Shown: one piece after another, positions 16,912 through 25,241 of the stretch
Layout: the number at the start of each line of letters is the position of its first letter
Numbering within the stretch: position 1 is the first letter of the stretch
Origin: Acidovorax sp. sif1233
GTDB lineage: Bacteria > Pseudomonadota > Gammaproteobacteria > Burkholderiales > Burkholderiaceae_C
DNA: 64,000 nucleotides
NCBI RefSeq assembly: GCF_019218755.1
Contig: NZ_JAHUWZ010000001.1
Coordinates: 1,518,250 to 1,582,249 of the forward strand
Reading direction: 5' to 3'
Notes under the pieces: generated by a model
The model's input: the letters and a program-made list of their open reading frames with translations, nothing else
Databases searched by the model: none
Told to the model about the DNA's origin: nothing
Translations under genes and position numbers: made by a program

Positions 16912-17478
16912 TCAGCGCAGCTGCTCTGCCATCGGCACGAACACCACCGACCGCTCGGCGCACTCCGCGTCACTGGGCGGCTGCCACAGGTCGCTGGCCA
17001 GCTCAAAGATGTGCGGGGGCACCACCATCGAGAACGTCTCTCCCTGCTCGGCATTGCGCCGCAACACGCGCTCGCGCCGCACCTCGCGCGGTGCGTCCAG
17101 CAGGTACACCGTCATCGCGTCAGCCCACGGCCCCATGCGCGCATAAAAGGCGTCGCGCTGGTGCTGCTGGATCAGGCCCACCTCCAGCACCACATCGTTG
17201 CCCGCGGCCAGCACGGCTTCTGCGGTTTTCCAGATCTGCTCCAGGCAGCGCAGGGTGCGGGGCACGTACCAGGCCATCACATCGGCGGTATCGGGCCGGT
17301 CCGGCGAAAACAGCGTGGCCATCCAGTCGTCCAGGTTCAGCGGCACGGCGCGGTGATGCTGCACCAGTTGACGCACGAAGGTGGACTTGCCCGCGCCGAC
17401 CGGCCCGATGACCAGATGAATGCGGGGGGCGGTGCCTGCAACGGCTGCGGGGGTGGTGTGTGTCGAAGCGGAGTGCAT
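16912..17478 (-). CDS. P-loop kinase-like ATP-binding protein (AAA_33 type)
   Basis: 188 residues from the ATG complementary to 17476-17478. Walker A GPVGAGKST near residue 28; LNLDDWM follows the pattern of small kinases where an Asp binds substrate; NDVVLEVGLIQQHQRDAFY resembles the Walker B/helix region; the lid has REVRRERVLRRN. This fits the predicted-kinase group related to zeta toxins and chloramphenicol phosphotransferase. No antitoxin gene is adjacent. Stand-alone, substrate unknown. Confidence 0.8.
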   Translation of the reverse strand: MHSASTHTTPAAVAGTAPRIHLVIGPVGAGKSTFVRQLVQHHRAVPLNLDDWMATLFSPDRPDTADVMAWYVPRTLRCLEQIWKTAEAVLAAGNDVVLEVGLIQQHQRDAFYARMGPWADAMTVYLLDAPREVRRERVLRRNAEQGETFSMVVPPHIFELASDLWQPPSDAECAERSVVFVPMAEQLR

Positions 17479-17503
17479 GATGAGAAAGGGCTCCAAAAAT
17501 GCA

Positions 17504-17533
17504 AAAAGCCCTCTCTGCAGGCAGGGAGAGCTT
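17504..17533 (-). terminator. Second, weaker terminator hairpin
   Basis: Imperfect stem AAAGCCCTCTCTGC / GCAGGGAGAGCTTT. Read on the minus strand it ends in TTTTT. It lies 20 bases beyond the stronger hairpin at 17553-17580. Confidence 0.45.
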
Positions 17534-17552
17534 TCCATCGGGCGGACGAAAA

Positions 17553-17580
17553 AAAGCCCTCGACGGTGGTGGAGGGCTTT
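17553..17580 (-). terminator. Rho-independent terminator after the hydrolase gene
   Basis: Perfect 9-bp stem AAAGCCCTC / GAGGGCTTT with a 10-base loop, followed on the minus strand by seven T residues. It ends transcription of the AraC-hydrolase operon before the kinase-like gene. Confidence 0.75.
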
Positions 17581-17689
17581 GCGGTTCGCTCCGATTCCAA
17601 GGATCAGATGCGAGGTTGGCAGTGTAGGTGGCTGGCGCGCGCAGCGTCAACCCACGGGCCGTGTGGGTGCGACGAATTCCAGCCTGCCG

Positions 17690-18676
17690 TCAGGGCGCTT
17701 TGGCTGCCGCGATGTGCCGCTGAAAGAACGCCAGCACCTGCGCATTGAAAACCTGGTGAAAGGCCACGCGGTCAAACCCCGCGCCATCGCGGCAGATGCC
17801 CGGCACTGCCTCGGCCAGCGCTGGCGAGCAGGGCGCCAGAAAGGCGAAGTGCCCCGCGTTGGCCGCCAGATGCCACTCGGGCGCGCTGGGCAGGCCCTGG
17901 CGCACGGTCTCCACGCTTTGCAGCGTGACGCCATCGCCGCCCAGTGCCGAGGCCCACAGCTGGACGGGGGTTTTGACTTGCCCCAGGCCTTTGGCATCGA
18001 ACACGCTCAAGGGGTCGACGATGATTGCCGCCCGAATGCGCGGGTCCGGCGCGGGCGTGGTGGGGATCTCTTTGCGCCGGATCTCGCCGCACAAGGGCCG
18101 GGTGGATAGCGGCGAGCACAGGTCCTGCCGTGACGTCCAGTCCGGCACGGCGCCGATGGCCACCAGGCCCGTGTAGCCGCCGCGTGAAAAGCCGAAGAAA
18201 CCGACCTTGCCCGCGTCCAGCTGCGCGCGCTGGGGCCACGCGCCCAGCATGTAGTCCGTCAGCCGCTTCATGTCCACGGGCCGCGTGGCAAAGGCCGACA
18301 GGTGACCCTGGCGGCTCAGGTCCTGAAAGTTGTCGCCCGGGTGATTGATAGCGGCCACCACATAGCCCGCCTCGGCCAGCGTGGCCGCCGTGTCGTGGTG
18401 CCCCAGGGCCGAACCGCCCGCGCCGTGCGACATGACGATCAACGGCAGGCCTTGGCTGGTGACGGGGCAGTCCCGCGTGCCTTGCAGCACCAGCGGCGAC
18501 AGGTCGATGCGGCCCGGCGGCGCGCTGCAGGGCGACCACACGGCGCCGCGCAGCGCGGGCCCGTCCTTGTCTGCAGGCACCTCAATGAAGGCAAAGCCCG
18601 CAGCGTGGGCCAGGGTGGCGGCGCTGCACAGCGCTGCGGGCAAAAGGGAACGAAAGAGCCAGCGAAAACGGGTCAT
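17690..18676 (-). CDS. Exported alpha/beta hydrolase (PAF-acetylhydrolase/dienelactone hydrolase-like)
   Basis: 328 residues with a signal peptide (MTRFRWLFRSLLPAALCSAATLAHA). LPLIVMSHGAGGSALGHHD forms the oxyanion region, GFFGFSRGGYTG the nucleophile elbow (Ser), IIVDPLSVF carries a candidate acid and NAGHFAFLAPC the catalytic His. This layout matches exported platelet-activating factor acetylhydrolase-like hydrolases. Its ATG overlaps the stop of the AraC-type gene by 4 bases (18673-18676), so both form an operon. Substrate unknown. Confidence 0.85.
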   Translation of the reverse strand: MTRFRWLFRSLLPAALCSAATLAHAAGFAFIEVPADKDGPALRGAVWSPCSAPPGRIDLSPLVLQGTRDCPVTSQGLPLIVMSHGAGGSALGHHDTAATLAEAGYVVAAINHPGDNFQDLSRQGHLSAFATRPVDMKRLTDYMLGAWPQRAQLDAGKVGFFGFSRGGYTGLVAIGAVPDWTSRQDLCSPLSTRPLCGEIRRKEIPTTPAPDPRIRAAIIVDPLSVFDAKGLGQVKTPVQLWASALGGDGVTLQSVETVRQGLPSAPEWHLAANAGHFAFLAPCSPALAEAVPGICRDGAGFDRVAFHQVFNAQVLAFFQRHIAAAKAP

Positions 18677-19551
18677 GGGGATGTGGTGGGGCGGATGGGA
18701 ATCAGCAGGTCGGTGCGCAGGTCCGCCTGCGCGGCGTTGCGGGGGGAGTTGAGGTAGTGCTCCAGCGTGGGGCGGTCGTCCGGCTCATAGCCGCTGGCGG
18801 GGAGCCAGCGTGTGTGGATGGCCGCCAGTGCCGCATTGATGCGCGTGTAGGGGCCGGTGAGCGTGTGGCGTGCATACAGGCCTGCCGGGATGTCCAGCAG
18901 TTCCAGCCCGCCATCTGCCACCGAGGTCTGCTCTGGCAGCACCACCGCCGCATAGTAGCGAAACCCGCCGCCCTCCACGTCCTGCGGGTCACCGCAAGAT
19001 GCGCCCAGCCGGTGGGCCGCGCGCTGGCCGCACTGCAGGTACAGCCGCCGCTGCGTGTGGGGGATGGTGGATGGCGGCCCCTGGTGGCGCAATGCATGCA
19101 GGCGCTGCGCCGGGCGCTCAACGATCTGCACGGCCAGCGTTTGCTCGGCCTTTGCATGCGCGTTTGCATGCGCGTCTGCGGCGCCTGGATCAAGGATGAG
19201 GCGGTGCATATCCCGCTGGAATGCCCGTGGCGATTGCCCGGTGAACTGGCTGAACGCACGGGTGAAGGCCTGCGGGCTGTCGTAGCCCACCTCCATCGCC
19301 ACCTGGGTGATGCTCTGCCCGCCTTGCTCCAGCAGCTGCGTGGCCAACGCCAGGCGCACGCGGCGCACCGTGGTGGCCACGGTTTCGCCCGCAATGCTGC
19401 TGTAGACGCGGTGAAAGTGGAAAGGGGAAAAGTGGGCAATGGCGGCCAGGTCCTCCAGCCGATGCGCTGCCAGCGGGTGCGCCACGATGTGGGCGATCAC
19501 GCGGGCCACGCGGTTGCGGTAGTGCTGATCGGCGCTCTGGTCCAGGCTCAT
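18673..19551 (-). CDS. AraC-family regulator with GyrI-like effector domain
   Basis: 292 residues. N-terminal two-HTH AraC domain (RLEDLAAIAHFSPFHFHRVYSSIAGETV, then QSITQVAMEVGYDSPQAFTRAFSQF), followed by a C-terminal GyrI-like small-molecule domain (GPYTRINAALAAIHTRWLPASGYEPDDRPTLE...). This order, DNA-binding domain first, is that of Rob/SbmC-type regulators. Its stop overlaps the start of the hydrolase gene, so it probably controls its own operon. Residues between the domains include an Ala/His-rich linker. Confidence 0.9.
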   Translation of the reverse strand: MSLDQSADQHYRNRVARVIAHIVAHPLAAHRLEDLAAIAHFSPFHFHRVYSSIAGETVATTVRRVRLALATQLLEQGGQSITQVAMEVGYDSPQAFTRAFSQFTGQSPRAFQRDMHRLILDPGAADAHANAHAKAEQTLAVQIVERPAQRLHALRHQGPPSTIPHTQRRLYLQCGQRAAHRLGASCGDPQDVEGGGFRYYAAVVLPEQTSVADGGLELLDIPAGLYARHTLTGPYTRINAALAAIHTRWLPASGYEPDDRPTLEHYLNSPRNAAQADLRTDLLIPIRPTTSP

Positions 19552-19626
19552 GGCCGCAGAGTGTGCCGCAGCTTGCGCGCCGTACTTAGCCGATCTTGCT
19601 ACTTTGTGGCCTGGTGCCGCAGCTAG

Positions 19627-20586
19627 TCACTGCCCAAACACCATCGCTTGGTGCGCCCCCACGCCCGCCAGCACCCCTTCTGCAGACGCCAGCGTGGCGT
19701 TGTGCCGCATCAGCGTGGCGTCGCCTGCGGCATACACGCCCGGCACCGTGGTCATCTTGTTCGCATCGGTGCGGATGCACGGGCCCATGGGGCCCTCATC
19801 CAGCGCGCAGCCCAGTTGTTCTGCCAGCGGGCTGGCGGGGCTTGTGGTGGCGGCTACGTACAAAGCGTCAATCGGCATCAGGCGGCCATCGGCGCCGCCA
19901 TTGGCCACCAGGCGCACACCGCTCAACGCCCGATCAGGCCCCTCCAGCGCGGCGATGCGCGCCGGTTCCACCGCAATGCCCAGCGCCAGCAGCCGCGTGC
20001 GCTCGCTGTCCTCCAGCGTGGTTTCGCCATTCAGGAAAAGGGTGGTCGGGCCCCAGTCGGCAATCAGCTGCGCATGCATGCCGGACTGCGGCGAGTGGTA
20101 CAGCACGCCCAGCCGCTGGCCCGCAAACTCGTAGCCGTGGCAATACGGGCAGTGCAGCACGCTGGTGCCCCAGCGCTCGCGCAGGCCCACAATGTCGGGC
20201 AGGCCATCTTGAACGCCAAAGGCCAGCACCAGCTTGTGAGCCTCCATGTGCGTGCCATCGTCCAGCACCACGGCAAAGCCGCTCTCCGGCGACCCCGCGC
20301 TTTGCTGCGCCGTCGCAGACACGGCCGTGCCCTGGCGCAGCGCCACCGTGGGGTAGGCCAGCAGCTTGCGCCGCGCCTGCTCGATCATCGCCAGCGGCGG
20401 CTCGCCGTCCTGCCCGAAGAAGCCGTGCGACGCGGCGGCAAACCGGTTGCGCGGCTGGCCCGCATCCACCACACACACTCGCCGCCGGGCCCGCGCCAGC
20501 TGCATTGCGGCCGACAGGCCGGCAAAGCTGCCGCCTATCACGATCACCTCATACGCCTGGGTTGTTGTCATTGCTGCTGTCGCCAT
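19627..20586 (-). CDS. FAD-dependent thioredoxin reductase-like oxidoreductase
   Basis: 319 residues. The ATG at 20586 is preceded by AAGGAGA 7 bases upstream; an internal ATG lies at 20571. N-terminal FAD-binding VIVIGGSFAGLSAAMQLARA, disulfide motif CPYC in SVLHCPYCHGYEF, a degenerate NAD(P) segment, and C-terminal GVYAAGDAT. Length and order match thioredoxin reductase-like proteins. It overlaps the Rrf2 gene upstream by 38 bases, so the two are one operon and the Rrf2 protein likely regulates it in response to redox state. Confidence 0.88.
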   Translation of the reverse strand: MATAAMTTTQAYEVIVIGGSFAGLSAAMQLARARRRVCVVDAGQPRNRFAAASHGFFGQDGEPPLAMIEQARRKLLAYPTVALRQGTAVSATAQQSAGSPESGFAVVLDDGTHMEAHKLVLAFGVQDGLPDIVGLRERWGTSVLHCPYCHGYEFAGQRLGVLYHSPQSGMHAQLIADWGPTTLFLNGETTLEDSERTRLLALGIAVEPARIAALEGPDRALSGVRLVANGGADGRLMPIDALYVAATTSPASPLAEQLGCALDEGPMGPCIRTDANKMTTVPGVYAAGDATLMRHNATLASAEGVLAGVGAHQAMVFGQ

Positions 20587-21037
20587 GAGAAATCTCCTTG
20601 TGACCGTGGCACCCTGCCACCATGCGTTGATGAAACTCGGCCGAGAGCTGCGCCAGCGTCACCTCGCCCAGACGGGCCAGCAGCACCTCTTCGGCGGCTT
20701 GGTAAGCGTCAGTCAGCGCGCGGTTGACGGCCTGCTCGACGATGCAGCCCGGGCTCTCGACCCGGTTGCCCACCGCCAGCAGCGTGGGCGCGCCCAGCGC
20801 TTCGTGGATGTCGCGCAGGGTCACTTCGGACAGCGGACACGACAGCACCCACCCCCCGCCATGCCCCTTGGCCGACGAGACAAAACCCGCATACCGCAGC
20901 CCCGCCATCAAGCGGCGGACCACCACAGGATTGGTCTGCATGGCCTGCGCCAGCGACTCGGACGTGGCGGGGCCATCCATCTCTGCCATGTGCAGCAGCG
21001 CGTGGAGGACGTTGGAAAGGCGGCTATCTCGTTTCAT
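20549..21037 (-). CDS. Rrf2-family transcriptional regulator
   Basis: 162 residues starting MKRDSRLSNVLHALLHMAEM, the normal Rrf2 opening; the frame is open to 21316 but that part is not family-like. Winged HTH: TSESLAQAMQTNPVVVRRLMAGLRYAGFV with the wing SAKGHGGGWVLSCPLSEVTL. The cluster-binding cysteines of IscR/NsrR are mostly missing (a single Cys in SPGCIVEQ), so it may sense thiols or another signal. It overlaps the FAD oxidoreductase gene. Confidence 0.88.
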   Translation of the reverse strand: MKRDSRLSNVLHALLHMAEMDGPATSESLAQAMQTNPVVVRRLMAGLRYAGFVSSAKGHGGGWVLSCPLSEVTLRDIHEALGAPTLLAVGNRVESPGCIVEQAVNRALTDAYQAAEEVLLARLGEVTLAQLSAEFHQRMVAGCHGHKEISHGDSSNDNNPGV

Positions 21038-21076
21038 GCAACATTCAAAGTTGCGTGATGTTAGCATGGGCCCAGA

Positions 21077-21142
21077 AAGAGCGCTGGCGGGCTCACGGAA
21101 AACTACTGAATTGATAGCTGCTAGCGCTTGATGGATAAGCGT
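21077..21142. repeat. Dispersed Comamonadaceae-type repeat, copy 3
   Basis: Words GAATTGATAGCTGCTAGCGCT and TGATGGATAAGCG in the gap between the divergent Rrf2 and methyltransferase genes. Confidence 0.65.
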
Positions 21143-21198
21143 AATGTGCCAATTTGGCTTGATTCCTTCGCCCCTGTCGCACACCCCCACCCGTTCGG

Positions 21199-21253
21199 GT
21201 TGAGCCTGTCGAAACCCTGCGCTGACCTGGGAATCCCGTTGGACAAGCTCAAC
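21199..21253. repeat. REP-like inverted repeat
   Basis: GTTGAGCCTGTC (21199-21210) and GACAAGCTCAAC (21242-21253) are inverted copies with one mismatch, in the context CGTTCGGGTTGAGCCTGTCG, a motif I recall as a common dispersed palindrome of proteobacteria. Upstream of the methyltransferase gene. Confidence 0.55.
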
Positions 21254-21287
21254 GCAAAAGCGCCGTATCCACCACACGCCACACACC

Positions 21288-22013
21288 ATGACCCATCCCA
21301 CCGCCTCCCCCTTCACCGACCCCGCCGCCGTCGCCCGCTACGCCGAAGGCCCCCGCCGCAACGTGCCCGGCTACGACAGCCTGCTGCCCATGGTTCGCAT
21401 CCTGCTGGCCGAGCGCGTGCCCGCCGACGGCCGGGTGCTGGTGGTGGGCGCAGGCGGCGGACTGGAGCTGGAGGACATGGCACTGGCGCACCCCGGCTGG
21501 CGGTTCGACGGCGTGGACCCCAGCCAGCCCATGCTGGACCTGGCCGCGCAGCGGCTGCAGAGCGCAGGTGTGTCAAACGACCGCGTGGCGCTGCACCACG
21601 GCTATGTGCAGAGCGCACCGGCCGGGCCGTTCGATGGCGCGACGTGCCTGCTGACTTTTCACTTTGTGCCGCGCGAGGAGCGTGCGGCCATGGTGGCCGA
21701 GATCCGGCGGCGGTTGAAGCCCGGGGCGCCGTTCGTCGCGGTGCACCTGAGCGTGGCCGATGGTGATGCTAGTGATTACGGCGGCGAAGGCGGGGCAGGG
21801 GAGCGCGACCTGTGGCTGTCGCGCTATGCCGCGTTTCAGGTGGCGTCCGGCGTGCCGCCGGAGCATGCGGCCAGGGCGCGAGACAAGATTGCTGCAGAGC
21901 TGGCGGTGCTGACGCCAGAGGAGGATGAGGCAATTCTGCGCGAGGCCGGGTTCAGCGATGTGCAGATGTTTTACATGGGGTTTGCGTTCAGGGGTTGGGT
22001 GGCGCGCGCGTGA
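21288..22013 (+). CDS. Class I SAM-dependent methyltransferase
   Basis: 241 residues. SAM-binding motif I is LVVGAGGGLELEDM (residues 51-64), the acidic loop after strand 2 is FDGVDPSQPM (Asp77), and motif IV is ATCLLTFHFVPREER. Substrate unknown; it resembles small-molecule methyltransferases of the Methyltransf_25 type. A decayed second copy of this gene lies at 26322-26640. A REP-like palindrome and a dispersed repeat occupy the upstream gap, leaving little room for a promoter. Confidence 0.88.
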   Translation: MTHPTASPFTDPAAVARYAEGPRRNVPGYDSLLPMVRILLAERVPADGRVLVVGAGGGLELEDMALAHPGWRFDGVDPSQPMLDLAAQRLQSAGVSNDRVALHHGYVQSAPAGPFDGATCLLTFHFVPREERAAMVAEIRRRLKPGAPFVAVHLSVADGDASDYGGEGGAGERDLWLSRYAAFQVASGVPPEHAARARDKIAAELAVLTPEEDEAILREAGFSDVQMFYMGFAFRGWVARA

Positions 22014-22060
22014 TCTGATCAAGTCGCCCCCTGGGGCATTCCGCAGCCCGGCCACGCGCT

Positions 22061-22091
22061 GCTAGGTAGCAAAAACAGGCTGCAGCGCTAC
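22061..22091. repeat. Dispersed repeat, copy 4, forming the end of a gene
   Basis: Word GGTAGCAAAAACAGGCTGCA followed by GCGCT. Read on the minus strand it encodes the last residues (ALQPVFAT) and the TAG stop of the gene at 22062. Confidence 0.6.
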
Positions 22092-22733
22092 CCCCGGGCT
22101 GCGGCCCCGGCAGGATGCAAAGCCTAGCCACGTGTGCGGGTTGCCTTCCCAACACCAGCCCAGCCGTGGGTGCTGGTTGCTCAACCACAGCGCGGGCACG
22201 CGCCGGTCCCCGCAGCGCGAGCCCAGCATCATGAAGCAGTGGTTGGGTTGCAGAAACTGTGGCCACTGCAGCAGCAGGCAAATGCCTTCCTCCACAGTGA
22301 TCGGCGAGCGCTGCTGCGCCGCCAGACGCTTTTGCGCATCGCTGGGCACGGCATTCAAGGTGGCGTTGCCACGGTCCACGCCCAGCAACAGGTACGCCTC
22401 GCCCGCGGGCATCGCAATGTCGCGCGTGGGGCAAAAGTCCTCTGGCTGCCTGGGGTGCAGGCGCTCCATGGCCGCCTTGCCGTTGCGGCTGACCAGGGTT
22501 AGCAGTTGCCGGGCGGGCAGGGCGGGGGTGTTGATTACGATCACGGCGTCGGCCGTGCCGGCATCAATGTCTGCAGCGCCTAGCGTACCAACGCCCGCAT
22601 CACCGGGGGCGTGCGGCAGGTGGTCAAGCAGCGGCACCAGCGCTTGGCGAAAGTCCTCCGCAGGCAGCCCCAGCGTGTGGTGAATGCCCAGCGCCACCAG
22701 CCGGTCGATCTGTGCGGACAGCGCGGCGTTCAT
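22062..22733 (-). CDS. Conserved-looking protein, possibly DUF5701
   Basis: 223 residues starting MNAALSAQIDRLVALGIHHTLG. Features are HTLGLPAEDFRQALVPLLDHL, a central AYLLLGVDRGNATLN and a C-terminal FMMLGSRCGDRRVPALW and PRLGWCWEGNPHTWLGFASC. From memory this resembles the DUF5701 family; the function is unknown. Its start overlaps the stop of the upstream gene (22730-22733), and both are divergent from a TetR gene. The last eight codons and the stop come from a dispersed repeat, so the natural C-terminus may be slightly altered. Confidence 0.7.
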   Translation of the reverse strand: MNAALSAQIDRLVALGIHHTLGLPAEDFRQALVPLLDHLPHAPGDAGVGTLGAADIDAGTADAVIVINTPALPARQLLTLVSRNGKAAMERLHPRQPEDFCPTRDIAMPAGEAYLLLGVDRGNATLNAVPSDAQKRLAAQQRSPITVEEGICLLLQWPQFLQPNHCFMMLGSRCGDRRVPALWLSNQHPRLGWCWEGNPHTWLGFASCRGRSPGVALQPVFAT

Positions 22734-23242
22734 GGCTGCGCCTTTGCGCCGTACGCTGCGTGCAACCGCAAGGGCGCTGCAGCGGCGAAGGCCCCGTTCA
22801 TGCGCCCCAGCTCTTGCTCCACCACCGCCGCACGCGCGACGGGCAATGCAAACAGCTGCACCGGCTGCGGCAGCCGAAAGCGCGTGTGGTCGTGGTGCAG
22901 CACCGTCACCAGCGTGCCCAGCGGCGCCTCGTCGTCCTCTCGCACCACGCAGCTCCAAAACCAGCGCTGCCGCTCGCTGTCGTCCGCCAGGCCCCACTCG
23001 CGCGAATCGGCCAGGCCACCCGGCAGGGGCGGGTACACGGCCAGCCCGGCCGCGCGCATTGCCCGCGCCAGCGGGCTGAACAAAAGCCGCAGGTACAGGC
23101 CATACGCTCGCTCGCCAGCCCGCGCAAAGGCGTGCTGCAGCCGGGCTTCGTGGGCGTTTTGGGTGGGCTGCCAGGCACAAGCCAGCCACGCGGCCGAGGT
23201 TTCGCCCAGCCGCTCAATGGAGCTGGTGTCAATGGAAGGCAT
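22730..23242 (-). CDS. Unknown protein in the TetR-linked operon
   Basis: 170 residues starting MPSIDTSSIERLGETSAAWL; an upstream start at 23293 is possible but would run through the operator. Soluble, no signal peptide. Notable segments are RAYGLYLRLLFSPLARAMRAAGL, WFWSCVVREDDEAPLGTLVTVLHH and a C-terminal EQELGRMNGAFAAAAPL. I do not recognise a family. It overlaps the DUF5701-like gene by 4 bases, so the two are co-translated. Confidence 0.65.
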   Translation of the reverse strand: MPSIDTSSIERLGETSAAWLACAWQPTQNAHEARLQHAFARAGERAYGLYLRLLFSPLARAMRAAGLAVYPPLPGGLADSREWGLADDSERQRWFWSCVVREDDEAPLGTLVTVLHHDHTRFRLPQPVQLFALPVARAAVVEQELGRMNGAFAAAAPLRLHAAYGAKAQP

Positions 23243-23271
23243 GGTCAAGGTCCGCAATCTGACTCCTTTGT

Positions 23272-23311
23272 GTGTACGATGTACGCATATCATTCACTGA
23301 ACAGCGTACAC
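23272..23311. promoter_or_regulatory. Candidate TetR operator
   Basis: GTGTACG (23272-23278) and TGTACGC (23280-23286) are both matched in inverted orientation by GCGTACAC (23304-23311). They lie in the short gap between the TetR gene and the divergent two-gene operon, where they could control both. Confidence 0.55.
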
Positions 23312-23320
23312 TGTCAACAA

Positions 23321-24145
23321 ATGAACAAGAAAACCGGCAGCCCATCCCCCGTATCGTTTCCCGGCCAGGCCGACCCGGAAACCACCCTCAATCTCTTGTG
23401 GGGCGCCACCCCCGCCCCCGAGAGCGCGCGGCGCGGCCCCAAACGCAGCCTGTCTGCCACGTTGATCGGAACTGCTGCGCTGGAACTGGCCGACGAAGGT
23501 GGCCTAGCCGCGCTCTCGATGCGGGCCCTGGGTGCCCGGTTGGACGTGGCGCCCATGGCGCTGTATCGCTACCTGCCTAACAAAGACGTCCTGCTGGAAC
23601 TGGTCCTGGAGGCCGCCTACGCGCAACTGCCGGACGACCTGTCCAGCGGCGCAGATTGGCAGGCATGCCTGCGCTCGGTGGCGACCGATGCCTGGAACCT
23701 GTACCGCCACCACCCCTGGATGCTGCAAGTGGCCTTGCAGCGCCCGTCTCTGGGCCCCCACGCCATTCGCAAGTACGAGCGGGAACTGCGCGCCATTGAA
23801 AGCGCGGGCCTGTCAGACCTGGACATGGACCTCGTCATTGCCGTGGTGTCTGATTACGTGCGCGGTAGCGCCCGCAGCGCCACCGAAGCCACCACCGCCG
23901 AAGCGCAAACCGGTCAGTCAGACGCCCAGTGGTGGGCCGCCCATGCGGCCCATCTGGAGCGCTTGCTCCAGCCCGAGCTGTTCCCGCTGGCCGTGCGGGT
24001 GGGCGCAGCGGCAGGCGCAGCGTACGGCGGCCCTACGGACCCCGCGCGCAGCTTTGGGTTTGGGCTGGATCGATTGATTGATGGGATTGCTCTGCAGGTG
24101 GCAAAAGAGCAGGGTGGGGGTGCGGGAAGGCACGGATCGCGTTAG
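23321..24145 (+). CDS. TetR/AcrR-family transcriptional regulator
   Basis: 274 residues starting at the ATG at 23321. HTH: LSATLIGTAALELADEGGLAALSMRALGARLDVAPMALYRYLPNKDVLLE, in the form typical of the TetR_C_1 group, with an N-terminal extension of about 40 residues (PETTLNLLWG is a conserved opening of that group). The C-terminal ligand domain is helical (DWQACLRSVATDAWNLYRHHPWML). Divergent from the two unknown genes at 22062-23242, the likely targets. Confidence 0.9.
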   Translation: MNKKTGSPSPVSFPGQADPETTLNLLWGATPAPESARRGPKRSLSATLIGTAALELADEGGLAALSMRALGARLDVAPMALYRYLPNKDVLLELVLEAAYAQLPDDLSSGADWQACLRSVATDAWNLYRHHPWMLQVALQRPSLGPHAIRKYERELRAIESAGLSDLDMDLVIAVVSDYVRGSARSATEATTAEAQTGQSDAQWWAAHAAHLERLLQPELFPLAVRVGAAAGAAYGGPTDPARSFGFGLDRLIDGIALQVAKEQGGGAGRHGSR

Positions 24146-24185
24146 CGCACCCACGCCCCGCCCAGCGGGCTGCGTAAATACACCT

Positions 24186-25124
24186 TCAACGCACAGGCGC
24201 CAGCGCCCACCGGTCCTTCGACGCCTTCACCAGAAAATCAATCACCGCCTTCACCCTGGCCGCATTGCGCCGGCCCGGTGACGACACCGCGTACAGCGTG
24301 TGCACGGTGCGGGACGCAAAAGGCGCAAGCACCTCCACCAACCGGCCTTGCGCCGCATCGGCCGCCGCGAGCGGGCTGGACAGTATGCCGATGCCCGCGC
24401 CTCCCACCAGTGCGTGGTGCACCAGGGCCGAACTGCTGGCGGCCAGGCGCGAGCGCACGGTCACCTCCAGCGGCTTGCCTTGTGCACTGCGAAAGGCCCA
24501 GGTCACCGCCGGCCCCTGCGCGGTGTGCGTGACGGTGTGGTGCTGCTGCAGATCGCTGGGGTCGGCGGGCGTGCCGTGCTGGCGCAGATACTCCGGGGCC
24601 GCGTACAGGCGCCGCTCGAACCGGCCGAGCGCGCGCGCCACCACCAGGTCGCTGTGGCCCACGGTGGTGCGCAGCGCCACGTCGATGCCCTCCGTCACCA
24701 GGTCGGCCACGCGGTCATCGGCCAGCAGCTCCACCCGCAGCGCGGGGTAGCGCGCCTGCAGGTCCGCCAGGTGGGGCAGCACCAGCGCCTCGCAAATCTC
24801 CTGGCTGGAGGCCAGGCGCAAGGTGCCCGCCACGCGGCTGCGCTGGTCCGACAGCGATGCCCCGATGTCCTCCAGTTGCGCCAGCAAGGCACGCGCTTCC
24901 TGCGCCAGTTCTGCGCCCTCGGGCGTGGCCGACAGGCCGTGCGTGGACCGGCGCAGCAAGCGCACGCCGTAGCCGGCCTCCAGCCGGTCCACACCGCGCG
25001 CGACGACCGACACCGCCACGTCCATCTCGCGCGCCGCCGCAGAAAACGAGCGCAGGTCGAGCGACCGCACCAGCCACCGCAGGTCGGCCGGATCGGGGAG
25101 GAAGGAGCGGGGTTCTTGTTTCAT
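24186..25124 (-). CDS. LysR-family transcriptional regulator
   Basis: 312 residues from the ATG complementary to 25122-25124. HTH: LRWLVRSLDLRSFSAAAREMDVAVSVVARGVDRLE; effector domain with VAGTLRLASSQEICEALVLPHL and the C-terminal RNAARVKAVIDFLVKASKDRW. Divergent from the tautomerase gene at 25242. Convergent with the TetR gene at its 3' end. Likely activator of the tautomerase-cupin pair. Confidence 0.9.
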   Translation of the reverse strand: MKQEPRSFLPDPADLRWLVRSLDLRSFSAAAREMDVAVSVVARGVDRLEAGYGVRLLRRSTHGLSATPEGAELAQEARALLAQLEDIGASLSDQRSRVAGTLRLASSQEICEALVLPHLADLQARYPALRVELLADDRVADLVTEGIDVALRTTVGHSDLVVARALGRFERRLYAAPEYLRQHGTPADPSDLQQHHTVTHTAQGPAVTWAFRSAQGKPLEVTVRSRLAASSSALVHHALVGGAGIGILSSPLAAADAAQGRLVEVLAPFASRTVHTLYAVSSPGRRNAARVKAVIDFLVKASKDRWALAPVR

Positions 25125-25160
25125 CGTGCGCGCCTTTGCGTGCGGAGCAAAAGCCATTAT

Positions 25161-25183
25161 CGCCACGGGCGGTTTCCGTGGCG
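25161..25183. promoter_or_regulatory. Palindrome between LysR and tautomerase genes
   Basis: CGCCACGG (25161-25168) and CCGTGGCG (25176-25183) are a perfect inverted repeat with 7-base spacer in the 117-bp divergent gap. Candidate operator, although it lacks the T-N11-A form. Confidence 0.4.
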
Positions 25184-25241
25184 GGGCGCAATTTCTACAG
25201 TGAAGGCTCGTTCAACCCAATGCTTTCAACAGGAGCCCTCC

